Part shown: piece by piece, positions 25,094-33,569 of the stretch | Numbering within the stretch: position 1 is the stretch's first letter | How the letters are laid out: each line of letters begins with the position of its first letter | Assembly: GCA_002307215.1 (NCBI GenBank) | Contig: DBTU01000056.1 | Location: forward strand, 1-62,169 | Origin: Lachnoclostridium sp. UBA1308 | Lineage (GTDB): Bacteria > Bacillota > Clostridia > Lachnospirales > Lachnospiraceae | Length of the DNA: 62,169 bases | Reading direction: 5' to 3' | The notes under the pieces: generated by a model | Database searches by the model: none | Told to the model about the DNA's origin: nothing | The model's input: only the letters and a program-made list of their open reading frames with translations | Translations under genes and position numbers: made by a program

Positions 25094-25118
25094 ATTAATA
25101 GTAATAATTACTATTAAT
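25094..25118. promoter_or_regulatory. 25-bp perfect palindrome, PerR/Fur-like box
   Basis: ATTAATAGTAAT, A, ATTACTATTAAT: two exact 12-base arms around one central base. The core TAATAATTA matches the centre of the PerR consensus TTATAATNATTATAA, although outer bases differ. It lies 61 bases upstream of the NADH-oxidase-like gene. Confidence 0.55.
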
Positions 25119-25268
25119 TCATTATACATGATTTTTATACAAAATGGAATGTTTAATAATACGTATCATTTTCGATGTATCGTCCTAGGGACGGTTACTG
25201 ATAGAAATCCCGGTGAATATTACCGCAATCCACTTACTTCAAGCTCAGTACAACATGCCGGTGTTTTC

Positions 25269-26141
25269 TTATTTGACTTCTCCGTCGTAAGTCAAGATGG
25301 CTTTGTATAGATCCGGTCTGCGATCTCGGAATATCCCCCACTCAATTCTCTGATCCGTGAGGATATCCAGATCAAATTCTGCAATAAGAACTGTTTCTTC
25401 TGTTCTTCCTGCCTCAGCCACCTTTTCCCCGGTTGCATTGGTGATGAAGGAAGAGCCATAGAAGTTTATGCTGGAATCTTCTATCTTCTCCGTACCAATC
25501 CGGTTGGAGGCCACAACGGGTACCAAATTGGAGGCAGAATGCCCGATCATACAGCGCTGCCAGTGATCCTTTGAGTCGATTTCTGTATTCTCCGGCTCTG
25601 AACCGATTGCGGTAGGATAAAACAGTATCTCCGCACCCATAAGAACCATACATCTTGCCGCTTCCGGATACCACTGATCCCAGCAGATGCCTACACCAAT
25701 CTTACCGTATTTTGTATTCCATACCTTAAAGCCGGTATCACCGGGATTAAAATAATATTTTTCTTCATAGCCCGGGCCATCCGGAATGTGACTTTTTCGG
25801 TAAACTCCAAGCACCTCGCCGTCAGCATCAATGACCGCTAATGCATTATATCTTGCATTATTCTTTTTCTCATAAAAGCTAATGGGAAGAACGGCTCCTA
25901 GCTCCTTTGCAATCTTCTTAAAATGTAAGATTGCCTTATTTTTATCAGTTTCGGTAGCATAGCTATAATATTCCGGCTTTTCCTTTTGGCAGAAATACAG
26001 GGTTTCAAAAAGCTCCTGTATCTGAATAATCTGTGCGCCTTGAGCTGCAGCCTGTCTTACCAAACGTTCTGCTTTCTCAATATTATCATCTATTTGATCA
26101 GTACAACTCATCTGCAACGCCGCTACTATCACTTTTCTCAT
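25269..26141 (-). CDS. aguB: N-carbamoylputrescine amidase
   Basis: The 290-residue nitrilase-superfamily protein has the catalytic Glu in QIQELFETLYFCQ, Lys in YRKSHIPDGPGYEEKYYF and Cys in GVGICWDQWYPEAAR. The DGPGYEEKYYFNPGDTGF segment is typical of N-carbamoylputrescine amidase (AguB). It hydrolyses N-carbamoylputrescine to putrescine, CO2 and ammonia. It follows agmatine deiminase (aguA) by about 140 bases on the same strand, so both steps from agmatine to putrescine are present. I chose the ATG at 26141 because it has GAAGG upstream and begins MRKVIVAALQM, the family start. No arginine decarboxylase is in the window. Confidence 0.92.
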   Translation of the reverse strand: MRKVIVAALQMSCTDQIDDNIEKAERLVRQAAAQGAQIIQIQELFETLYFCQKEKPEYYSYATETDKNKAILHFKKIAKELGAVLPISFYEKKNNARYNALAVIDADGEVLGVYRKSHIPDGPGYEEKYYFNPGDTGFKVWNTKYGKIGVGICWDQWYPEAARCMVLMGAEILFYPTAIGSEPENTEIDSKDHWQRCMIGHSASNLVPVVASNRIGTEKIEDSSINFYGSSFITNATGEKVAEAGRTEETVLIAEFDLDILTDQRIEWGIFRDRRPDLYKAILTYDGEVK

Positions 26142-26278
26142 CCTGAACCTTCTTTCATAAAGAGCTGATTTCATTCATCGATTTATAATACATTGCAATT
26201 ATACTAATTATATTGATTTTTATCCTTCTCTTATTTCTTCTGTAACTTCTTCTATTACCTAATATCATATCTCTTATC

Positions 26279-27304
26279 TTATCTGATTCCTTTCGGCATC
26301 TGTTGGGTAATACAATGCACATTACCTCCCTCTTTAATCAGAGCCATTCCGTCCACTGTTACTATTCTTCGATCAGGAAATACCTGCTTCAGAATTTCTT
26401 CTGCCTTATTATCAGAATCAGTAGCATCTTCACCAAATACCGGAAGAATGATACCTCCGTTCACCAAATAAAAATTCAAATAGCTCAAGGTTAAACGGAT
26501 ATCCTCATAATATCTTGCCGGTGGCTGTGGAATTTGAATTAGTTCTAACTTTCGTCCGCAGGCATCGATAGAATTCTTCAATATCTCCATATTTTCCATC
26601 GTAATCTCATAATTTGGATCCCCAGGGTCGGAACAGGTCTGCATTATTATGACTCCCGGCTTTGCAAAGCATGCTACATTATCCACATGTCCGTCAGTCT
26701 CATCACCAAACAACCCGTGATTTAGCCAGATAATCTTTGATACACCCACCTGACGTTTTACTTCCTCCTCAATCTCAACTATGGTAAGTTGCGGATTGCG
26801 GTTCTTATTTAGTAGGCATTCCCTTGTGGTCAGTAAGGTTCCTTCACCGTCAACATGGATGGAACCGCCCTCAATTACGATCTGTGCATTTATATACGAA
26901 ATCCCAAAGTGTTCCAGCACCCTGGGCGCCACTTCATTATCCAAATCATAATGAGCGAATCTCTCACCCCAGGCATTGAACTTCCAGTTCACAGCTGACA
27001 GTTTCTTAGCACTGTTCCATAAAAAAGTCGGACCGCTATCCCTGCACCATCCGTCGTTATGAGGTACAACAAGAAGCTCTGCCTTATCTTTGCAAAGCTC
27101 TTTTGTTTCCTCCAAGGTATTCTCATTCACCAGTACTGTCACCTTCTCAAATTCAGCTATCGCTTTTATGACCTCGACATAGCCCTGTCTTACTAAATTA
27201 TAATGATCCGGAAAGACCAGAGAAGGTCTGACCGGCCATTGAATCAAGGTTCTTTCATGCTGCTCCCACTCCGCCGGCATGTAATTTGTTCTGTTGTTTT
27301 CCAT
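26279..27304 (-). CDS. aguA: Agmatine deiminase
   Basis: The 341-residue protein belongs to the peptidyl-arginine deiminase-like (Porphyromonas-type) family. Motifs are MPAEWEQHERTLIQWP at the N-terminus, VVPHNDGWCRDSGPTF, VIEGGSIHVDGEGTLL, HGLFGDETDGHVDNVACF and the catalytic Cys in EGGNVHCITQQMP near residue 331. It converts agmatine to N-carbamoylputrescine and ammonia. Its partner aguB is the next gene downstream. The start has AGAGGTAG upstream. Confidence 0.93.
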   Translation of the reverse strand: MENNRTNYMPAEWEQHERTLIQWPVRPSLVFPDHYNLVRQGYVEVIKAIAEFEKVTVLVNENTLEETKELCKDKAELLVVPHNDGWCRDSGPTFLWNSAKKLSAVNWKFNAWGERFAHYDLDNEVAPRVLEHFGISYINAQIVIEGGSIHVDGEGTLLTTRECLLNKNRNPQLTIVEIEEEVKRQVGVSKIIWLNHGLFGDETDGHVDNVACFAKPGVIIMQTCSDPGDPNYEITMENMEILKNSIDACGRKLELIQIPQPPARYYEDIRLTLSYLNFYLVNGGIILPVFGEDATDSDNKAEEILKQVFPDRRIVTVDGMALIKEGGNVHCITQQMPKGIR

Positions 27305-27434
27305 AGTAGTCTACCTCTTTGCTATATAAATATATTACATTTGTTATTTTCATTAACATACACAATACCCGTAAGAACAAGATGCGAGTGTCACTGTACG
27401 AACCTCGTAGGTCTTTAATCCCATTAACTTCAGA

Positions 27435-28412
27435 TTAACAGATTCTTGGCAAACCTTCCCCGTATAGTACATCAATCGTCCGGCTACCCTGCAGTCTTGT
27501 CTTCATGCGGACTCCGCTGCCTTCCAATACTCTTCCGATTATTCTTACATTTTTCCCATATTTACTTTTCTGTACCGACATCAAAGCTTTCTCTGCCTGT
27601 CCTTCCGGAACAACCGCAATCATCTTACCCTCATTTGCCATATAAAGCGGATCGAGTCCGAGTATATCACAAAAGCCTTGCACTTCACTGCTTACCGGTA
27701 GAGCCTCCTCCCAGATTTCAATGGCACAAGAGGAATTGTCTGCTGCTTCATTCAAGACGGTTGCGAGTCCTCCGCGTGTGACATCCCTCATACAATGAAC
27801 ATTGATGTTTTCTTTGAGAAGACCTGCAACAATCGAATTCAGGGGAGCACAGTCACTCTTAATATTATTCTCAATTCCCATCCGACCTGACAGAATCGCT
27901 GCATGATGTTCTCCCAAATTACCGGACAGAATTACAACATCGCCGACATGACAGTTGGTTATACTAATCTTTTCTTTCATAATCTCGCCGATTCCCGAGG
28001 TATTAATGTAGATTCCGCCATTTCCTTCGATTACTTTGGTATCGCCCGCTACAATCATTACCTTTGCTTCCTTTGCCGCAGCGGCCATAGATTCAGCGAT
28101 TTTCTCAATCAGAGCAAGTTCGCAGCCTTCTTCTATGATAAATCCCGCCGTCAGATACCTTGGTCTGGCACCCATCATCGAAAGATCATTCACTGTACCG
28201 CAGACCGCCAGCTTTCCAATATCTCCTCCATTAAAAAACAAAGGGGTAACCACAAAGGAATCCGTCGTATATGCAATCTTGCCGCTCACGGAAAGCACCG
28301 CCGCATCCTCAAGCTTATTCAATGTTTTATTGTTAAAATGCTTTAAAAAGACCTCATGAATCAGATTACCGGTTTGTTTTCCGCCACTCCCATAGGACAT
28401 ATCGATTTTCAT
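27435..28412 (-). CDS. hypE: Hydrogenase maturation factor HypE
   Basis: The 325-residue protein starts with the HypE motif DMSYGSGGKQTGNLIHEVF and ends in GEGLPRIC, the conserved C-terminus whose last Cys carries the thiocyanate made from carbamoyl-HypF. ATP-binding segments of the PurM-like fold are visible (DAAVLSVSGKIAYTTDSFVV, MIVAGDTKVIEG). It delivers CN ligands to HypC-HypD for the hydrogenase iron site. It is the last gene of the ech-hyp cluster, two bases after the hypD stop. Confidence 0.95.
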   Translation of the reverse strand: MKIDMSYGSGGKQTGNLIHEVFLKHFNNKTLNKLEDAAVLSVSGKIAYTTDSFVVTPLFFNGGDIGKLAVCGTVNDLSMMGARPRYLTAGFIIEEGCELALIEKIAESMAAAAKEAKVMIVAGDTKVIEGNGGIYINTSGIGEIMKEKISITNCHVGDVVILSGNLGEHHAAILSGRMGIENNIKSDCAPLNSIVAGLLKENINVHCMRDVTRGGLATVLNEAADNSSCAIEIWEEALPVSSEVQGFCDILGLDPLYMANEGKMIAVVPEGQAEKALMSVQKSKYGKNVRIIGRVLEGSGVRMKTRLQGSRTIDVLYGEGLPRIC

Positions 28413-28414
28413 GA

Positions 28415-29467
28415 CTACCTCCGCTCCCTATTCTTATACCATATGCCACAGGCGCCTTCCGTAGAAACCATACATGGCCCAATGGCATCCATCGGTGTAC
28501 AGACTGTCTGAAATAACGGACATTCCTCCGGGCTGATCCGCCCCAAAATAACATCGGTGCATCTGCAACCTTTCGGCATATGTTCCTCCCGGTACTCAAA
28601 GCTGCTTCCGGCATCGTATTCCTTGAATTCCTCACGTAACCTAAGAGCTGAATTCTCGATTAACCCGATTCCTCGCCAGTAATCATCCGTACGTTCAAAA
28701 AAACGACTAATCAGGGCACTTGCCTTTTGATTCCCTTCCTCGGATACAGCGCTCACGTACAGGTTCTTAACCTCCGGCTGATGACGGCCCAATTGACTAA
28801 GTATTTCATAAACGGCAGCCAGAATATGTTCTCCCTCAAAACCGGCGATAACAAAGGGTTTCTGATATTTTTCTGCAAGTTCCATGTAAGCCGAGCTACC
28901 GATAATTACGCTGACATGACCCGGGCTCAGAAAGGCATCAATATTTTTCTCGTTTTCACAGATAAATTGTAGTGCCGGAATAATTGTCTTCACGGAGGTC
29001 AACAGTTTGAGATTCTTTATGTTGTTGCTTATTATCTCCTCCAGCATCAAAGCATAGATTGGAGTTGTCGTCTCAAAACCAACCGCCGCAAAAATATACT
29101 TCGTATTTTCATCGTCCTTAGCAAGTTGAATCGCCGATAACGGGGAATATAAGATCTGTACCCTTCCTCCCGCTGCTTTTGCACCAGTTAAGGACAGCTT
29201 ACTTCCCTTAACCTTCATCATATCCCCAAAGGTCAGCACACAATGCTTCTCCTTCATCGAATATTCCACAAGCTTATCAATATAGGAAGAGGAGGTAACA
29301 CAGACAGGACAGCCGGGGCCGGAAATGAGCTGTATTTTCGAAGATATTAGGCTCCGAATCCCATTTTTGAAGATACTTGAGGTATGAGTTCCGCAGACCT
29401 CCATAATTTTAATGGGTTTTCCATTATACTGGCGCAATTCATCCTTTACTTGCTGCAGTGTCTTCAT
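28415..29467 (-). CDS. hypD: Hydrogenase maturation factor HypD
   Basis: The 350-residue protein has IMEVCGTHTSSIFKNGIR, LISGPGCPVCVTSSSYID (redox Cys pair), FEHTA-region equivalent FAAVGFETTTPIYAL, and C-terminal Cys residues for the 4Fe-4S cluster (MPKGCRCTDVILG, CPLF). HypD with HypC is the scaffold on which the Fe(CN)2CO unit is assembled. Its start overlaps the 3' end of hypC by 29 bases, so translation is coupled. Confidence 0.95.
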   Translation of the reverse strand: MKTLQQVKDELRQYNGKPIKIMEVCGTHTSSIFKNGIRSLISSKIQLISGPGCPVCVTSSSYIDKLVEYSMKEKHCVLTFGDMMKVKGSKLSLTGAKAAGGRVQILYSPLSAIQLAKDDENTKYIFAAVGFETTTPIYALMLEEIISNNIKNLKLLTSVKTIIPALQFICENEKNIDAFLSPGHVSVIIGSSAYMELAEKYQKPFVIAGFEGEHILAAVYEILSQLGRHQPEVKNLYVSAVSEEGNQKASALISRFFERTDDYWRGIGLIENSALRLREEFKEYDAGSSFEYREEHMPKGCRCTDVILGRISPEECPLFQTVCTPMDAIGPCMVSTEGACGIWYKNRERR

Positions 29468-29681
29468 TCATTCCCTCCAAAAGTTCCGAAAACATCCATA
29501 ATATTTCCTCGGCCGCATCCTTTTTCAATACCTCAATCACACAACCGGCATGAATTAATACATAATCTCCAACCTTCACGGATACCAGCTTGATATTAGC
29601 CTGCGTAATATTCTCCATGATATTGACTTTTGCAAAGTCGCCATTTATCTCAATAATTTTACCGGGTACCGCAACACACAT
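29439..29681 (-). CDS. hypC: Hydrogenase assembly chaperone HypC
   Basis: About 80 residues beginning MCVAVPGKIIEING. The essential N-terminal Met-Cys of the HypC family fixes the start at 29681; an in-frame TTG three codons upstream is not used. AKVNIMENITQANIKLVSV and GDYVLIHAGCVIEVL are family motifs. HypC binds HypD and then the hydrogenase large-subunit precursor. AAAGG precedes the start. Confidence 0.92.
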   Translation of the reverse strand: MCVAVPGKIIEINGDFAKVNIMENITQANIKLVSVKVGDYVLIHAGCVIEVLKKDAAEEILWMFSELLEGMNEDTAASKG

Positions 29682-29696
29682 ATTAGCCAACCTTTC

Positions 29697-32207
29697 TTAA
29701 TCCATACTCTTTAGACCGATATAGGTCTGCCCAAGGCTGATTGCTCCGTCATTTGGGGGAACCGCCCTATTCAAATACACCTCAAAACCCTTCCGCCTTA
29801 AAAGCTTACAGGTCTGCTCTGTCAAAATCGTATTCTGGAATACTCCTCCGCTAAGTGCTATTGTATCTGTTCCATATCTGGTTCTCAATTTTTCACAGAT
29901 TACGGTTATCATTTCTGCTGTGGCATAATGAAACCCAAGTGCCAACGCCTTTGTGTCTTGCATCTTAATAACCACGTCTTTCTTCATAACCTGCAAACTT
30001 TGGGCCGCAGGCACAAATTTGCTGTGTGAATTATTCTTTTTATAATTCACACTACTCAGCCTGCAAAGTGCTTCCAGTAGCGGTTTGGAATCTATTTCTA
30101 TTATCTCATCTTTTTCTGAAATTGCAAATGTAAGCTTTTCCGCTATGCTCTGATCCTTAAGTGCCAAAACAGCTTCCTTTTCAAGAAGTGCCGCACATTC
30201 TCCCTCATAACGGCTTTCCTGCCCCACGCCTATAATGGATGCAACAGCATCAAACAATCTTCCCATACTTGAGGAAAGGATTGTATTAATATTGTTACCC
30301 AGTGCTGTCTTTATCATATCTATTCGTTCATCTGCAATATATTCGGACATATCGGCACCAAGCAGATAACAGGTGGCGGTCTTTTTTGCATCTCTCATCG
30401 ATTGATCCCCACCAAGTATTTTCATATACTTTAAATGTGCCGCTCTGATAAACCCGGCGCCTTCACAAATCATAAACTCTCCGCCCCAGATATTTCCGTC
30501 CGTTCCGTAGCCCGTACCGTCAAAGGCAACACCGATTACCTTATTCTTAAGCTCATGCTCTGCCATAACAGAGGCGATGTGCGCATGATGATGCTGTACC
30601 TGAAGTACAGGGAGACCTAATGATTTTGCAAAATGAGTAGAACTGTAATTCGGGTGCAAATCGCAGACAGCATAAGTAGGCCTTAGGTTAAGCAAACCTG
30701 CCAAATCAATAAAAGATTTTTTATACTCCTCCATGACGCTAAATTCTGCCAGATCACCGAAATACTGAGATACAACCGCATTACCATCCTTATATAGGCA
30801 GAAAGCTGCCTTTAAATCTGCGCCTGCCGCAAAAATGATTTTTGTGTGACTTTCCTGCCCTGTTAATTCGGGTTTCGATAGTGCCTGTTCCGATAGTTCA
30901 TGTTCTGATTGTGCACACTCCTGTCCTATAAATACCGGATAAGGTACATATCCGCGGCTTCTTCTTATCAACTGTGGCTTTCCGTCAATTACCTTAGCAA
31001 CGGAGTCATCCACCGAGCGAACGATTCTTCGTGTATGATAGAGAACGCCCTCAAGATATGGTAAATCAAGGCTTAGCAACTTCTCATCCTCCCTGATAAC
31101 CGGTTGGTCCGAGATATTCGCACTGGTCATGATTAATGGCCCGCACCGGTCTGTCAGCATCATTTGAAGCGGTGTATAAGGTAAGAAGGCTCCGCAGTAA
31201 ATACTCTCACGGTTGACGGAAGGTGCCAATGTATTTGTTTGCATATACAGAAGCACAATCGGCCTTGCTGCAGACTCCAGCAAACTACTTTCTTCTTCCG
31301 ATACAATACAAAACCGTTTAATCTCCTCCATAGAAGGAAACATAACCGCAAAGGGCTTTTCCTCTCTACCCTTCAACTTTCTCAGATTAATCACGGTATC
31401 TTCCACAAAAGGAGAACATACGAAATGATATCCGCCAATTCCCTTAACCGCAAGGATACCGCCGCATTTAAGTACATTTACAGCTTTATCTAAAGCCATT
31501 TGGTTTATTAATGGCTTAACCATTTGGTTTATTAATGGCTTAGCCATTTGATCTGTTAAAGGCTTAGTTTTTTTGTTTATATCCATCTTCGCTTCTTGTT
31601 CTATCTTAGACTTAACTTCTTGTTCTATAATACTCTTTGTCATGTCCTGATAGATCAGATATGGTCCGCATTCATTACAAGATATTGTTTGTGCATGAAA
31701 CCTTCTGCTTCTCGGTGAACTATATTCCTCCAAACAATCGGGACACATTTTATAGTCTATCATTGTGGTATTCTGTCTGTCATAGGGAAGTTCCTCCATG
31801 ATAGTATATCTTGGGCCGCAGGACATGCAACTGATAAATGGATTGTGGAAACGTCTGTTATTGTTATCATATAGCTCCTTACTACACGCTGCACATACCG
31901 GTAGATCGGGAGGAATAATCGATATTTCTTCACTCTTATCACTCGTAACAATGATGAAATCCTGAAGCTCTTCATATGGAAGCTCCGTTGTTTCAAGTCT
32001 GATAATCTCACAGCCGTTTGATTGATTCCTCTTTAATTGGTCTAGGAAAGTTTCCAGCACCTCTTCCTCTGCCTGCGCAGTGATTTCAACATAACCACCG
32101 ATATTTTTTACATATCCTTTGATATTTAAGTTTTGGGCAATACGATAAACAAGGGGTCGAAATCCAACCCCTTGCACCATCCCATATACTTTAATCTTTT
32201 TTGTCAT
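29697..32207 (-). CDS. hypF: Carbamoyltransferase HypF with three in-frame insertions
   Basis: About 836 residues; the usual length is about 750-770. The order is normal: acylphosphatase domain (GMVQGVGFRPLVYRIA), double zinc finger (CAACSKEL, CMSCGPRY, CPDCLEEY, CNECGPYL), YrdC domain (GGILAVKGIGGYHFVC) and Kae1-like domain (HHHAHIASVMAEHEL, GVAFDGTGYG, LSGGVFQNTIL). HypF carbamoylates HypE. Three insertions explain the extra length: a KPLINQM repeat between zinc finger and YrdC, a Ser/Glu/Gln-rich stretch (SEHELSEQALSKPELTG) before the Kae1 part, and an R2 palindromic element translated near residues 720-750. Start: ATG at 32207 overlapping the hypB stop as TAATG. Confidence 0.93.
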   Translation of the reverse strand: MTKKIKVYGMVQGVGFRPLVYRIAQNLNIKGYVKNIGGYVEITAQAEEEVLETFLDQLKRNQSNGCEIIRLETTELPYEELQDFIIVTSDKSEEISIIPPDLPVCAACSKELYDNNNRRFHNPFISCMSCGPRYTIMEELPYDRQNTTMIDYKMCPDCLEEYSSPRSRRFHAQTISCNECGPYLIYQDMTKSIIEQEVKSKIEQEAKMDINKKTKPLTDQMAKPLINQMVKPLINQMALDKAVNVLKCGGILAVKGIGGYHFVCSPFVEDTVINLRKLKGREEKPFAVMFPSMEEIKRFCIVSEEESSLLESAARPIVLLYMQTNTLAPSVNRESIYCGAFLPYTPLQMMLTDRCGPLIMTSANISDQPVIREDEKLLSLDLPYLEGVLYHTRRIVRSVDDSVAKVIDGKPQLIRRSRGYVPYPVFIGQECAQSEHELSEQALSKPELTGQESHTKIIFAAGADLKAAFCLYKDGNAVVSQYFGDLAEFSVMEEYKKSFIDLAGLLNLRPTYAVCDLHPNYSSTHFAKSLGLPVLQVQHHHAHIASVMAEHELKNKVIGVAFDGTGYGTDGNIWGGEFMICEGAGFIRAAHLKYMKILGGDQSMRDAKKTATCYLLGADMSEYIADERIDMIKTALGNNINTILSSSMGRLFDAVASIIGVGQESRYEGECAALLEKEAVLALKDQSIAEKLTFAISEKDEIIEIDSKPLLEALCRLSSVNYKKNNSHSKFVPAAQSLQVMKKDVVIKMQDTKALALGFHYATAEMITVICEKLRTRYGTDTIALSGGVFQNTILTEQTCKLLRRKGFEVYLNRAVPPNDGAISLGQTYIGLKSMD
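29961..30052 (-). repeat. R2 palindromic element inside hypF (copy b)
   Basis: 92 bases matching copy a (45495-45586) with equal length and about 85-88 percent identity by eye. On the minus strand a hairpin GTGTGAATTAT/ATAATTCACAC comes first, then the GCCTGCGGCC region and the tail GTTATTAAGATG. It is in frame and codes the HypF residues SSVNYKKNNSHSKFVPAAQ and the following ones. Confidence 0.85.
31495..31566 (-). repeat. 24-bp minisatellite (three units) inside hypF
   Basis: Three tandem 24-base units, the first two differing at one base: GCCATTTGGTTTATTAATGG plus CTTA and variants. Each codes eight residues (KPLINQMA-type). It lies in frame between the zinc finger and YrdC domains. Confidence 0.85.
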
Positions 32208-32857
32208 TACTTTACTTTTTCCATGATCCATGATACTACTTTATCAAAACCCTCTTCTGTCTTGCCGGATACTTTGATGACCGGAGCTGTTTTGTTTAAA
32301 GCTCTCACACCCTTCATAAAGAATTCTTCATCAAAATCCACATATGGTAACAGGTCACATTTATTTATTACGATAATATCTGCCTTTTCAAACGCAAGAG
32401 GATATTTATATGGCTTATCACTACCCTCTGTCACAGTCGATATCAACATTTTTGCATGTTCGCCAATCATAAATTCAGCCGGGCAGACAAGATTTCCAAT
32501 ATTTTCTATAAATAATACTCCATTGCTTAAGCCTAATTCATCCACGGCATTCCCAATTAACGGAGAATCCAGATGACAAGCACCACCGGTATTAATCTGT
32601 ATCGCCTTAACACCCAGCGCCTGCAGGGTCTTCGTATCAAAATCTGCTTCGATGTCACCTTCGATAACATAAGGTATCACATCTGTCAGTCGCTTAATAA
32701 TCTGAATTAACGAAGTAGTCTTACCTGCTCCCGGTGCACCCATCACATTAATTGCATAAATTCCGCTTTTGGTTAAAGCAGAATTAATCTTTGCCGCAAC
32801 CTCGTCGTTTTTATCATAAACAGATTGCATCACTTCGATTTCTTTGTTTTCTGACAT
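32207..32857 (-). CDS. hypB: Hydrogenase nickel incorporation GTPase HypB
   Basis: The 216-residue protein has a P-loop VMGAPGAGKTTSLIQ, EGDIEADFDT, the metal-site motif TGGACHLDSPLIG and NKCDLLPYVDF (NKxD). It lacks the N-terminal His-rich nickel-storage stretch and CxxCGC motif of some HypB proteins. With HypA it inserts nickel into the hydrogenase large subunit. It lies between hypA and hypF with a short spacer and overlaps the hypF start by one base. Confidence 0.94.
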   Translation of the reverse strand: MSENKEIEVMQSVYDKNDEVAAKINSALTKSGIYAINVMGAPGAGKTTSLIQIIKRLTDVIPYVIEGDIEADFDTKTLQALGVKAIQINTGGACHLDSPLIGNAVDELGLSNGVLFIENIGNLVCPAEFMIGEHAKMLISTVTEGSDKPYKYPLAFEKADIIVINKCDLLPYVDFDEEFFMKGVRALNKTAPVIKVSGKTEEGFDKVVSWIMEKVK

Positions 32858-32869
32858 AGTAGCCTCTCC

Positions 32870-33208
32870 TCATATCTCTATTGATCTTATGAAAAATTCC
32901 TGTCCGATTTCTGTTGGTCTGCCTTCACCCTTACAGTCCGGACATTCAAAGGAATATGGTTTTCTGGTGAACAATACACCGCAATTGCTGCATCGCAGCT
33001 TAGGCACAATGCGCTCGATATTTAACTTAGCTTTCTCGCAAGCGCTACCCTGTGCAATCAGTTCAAAATACAGCTCTATTGAACTCGCCACATAACCGCT
33101 ATAGTCACCGACCACAAGGTTAATAACCTTAACCTCGTCGGCGTTGTTCTTAACAGCATATTCTCCGACTATTTCAATTATTCGTTGAGTGATTGGGTAT
33201 TCGTGCAT
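32870..33208 (-). CDS. hypA: Hydrogenase nickel incorporation protein HypA
   Basis: 112 residues starting MHEYPITQRIIEIV, the conserved His2 nickel-binding N-terminus. The zinc site is RCSNCGVLFTRKP and FECPDCKGEG. It hands nickel to the large subunit with HypB. Its start lies 31 bases inside the upstream ferredoxin-subunit gene, which indicates coupled translation. Confidence 0.93.
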   Translation of the reverse strand: MHEYPITQRIIEIVGEYAVKNNADEVKVINLVVGDYSGYVASSIELYFELIAQGSACEKAKLNIERIVPKLRCSNCGVLFTRKPYSFECPDCKGEGRPTEIGQEFFIRSIEI

Positions 33209-33540
33209 TTAATGAATTCATCCCTTACTTTTCCATTTGACGGTGAAGTATATTGATTGTCCATTTTAAGGCACTTTTTAGGACATACTTCAACGCAATA
33301 GCTACATTGTATGCACTGAAGTCGTTCAATACTCCATGCAGAATTGCCTTTTTCGACCTTGATTGCTCCGGTAGGGCAACGTCTATCGCACATACCACAG
33401 AAAATACAGTCATCAATATCGATTGTAATTTTGCCTCTGGTGTGCACATACTTTTCTTTCTGCTTGATTGGATACAGAACAGTGTATGGCCCGTGGAATA
33501 AATTTTTAAAAAGTGTCTTTGACATTCTTAATATCGACAT
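33178..33540 (-). CDS. echF: Ech hydrogenase ferredoxin-type subunit (EchF)
   Basis: About 120 residues with two 4Fe-4S motifs, CIFCGMCDRRCPTGAI and CIQCSYCVEVCPKKC, in the arrangement of EchF/NuoI. It carries electrons from ferredoxin to the small subunit. I chose the ATG at 33540 (MSILRMSKTLFKN) because GGAG precedes it; the longer frame overlaps echE. It is the last ech gene and overlaps hypA. Confidence 0.9.
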   Translation of the reverse strand: MSILRMSKTLFKNLFHGPYTVLYPIKQKEKYVHTRGKITIDIDDCIFCGMCDRRCPTGAIKVEKGNSAWSIERLQCIQCSYCVEVCPKKCLKMDNQYTSPSNGKVRDEFIKCTNTQSLNE

Positions 33541-33569
33541 ATGTTTCTCCATTCCTGCGTATGCTAAAA

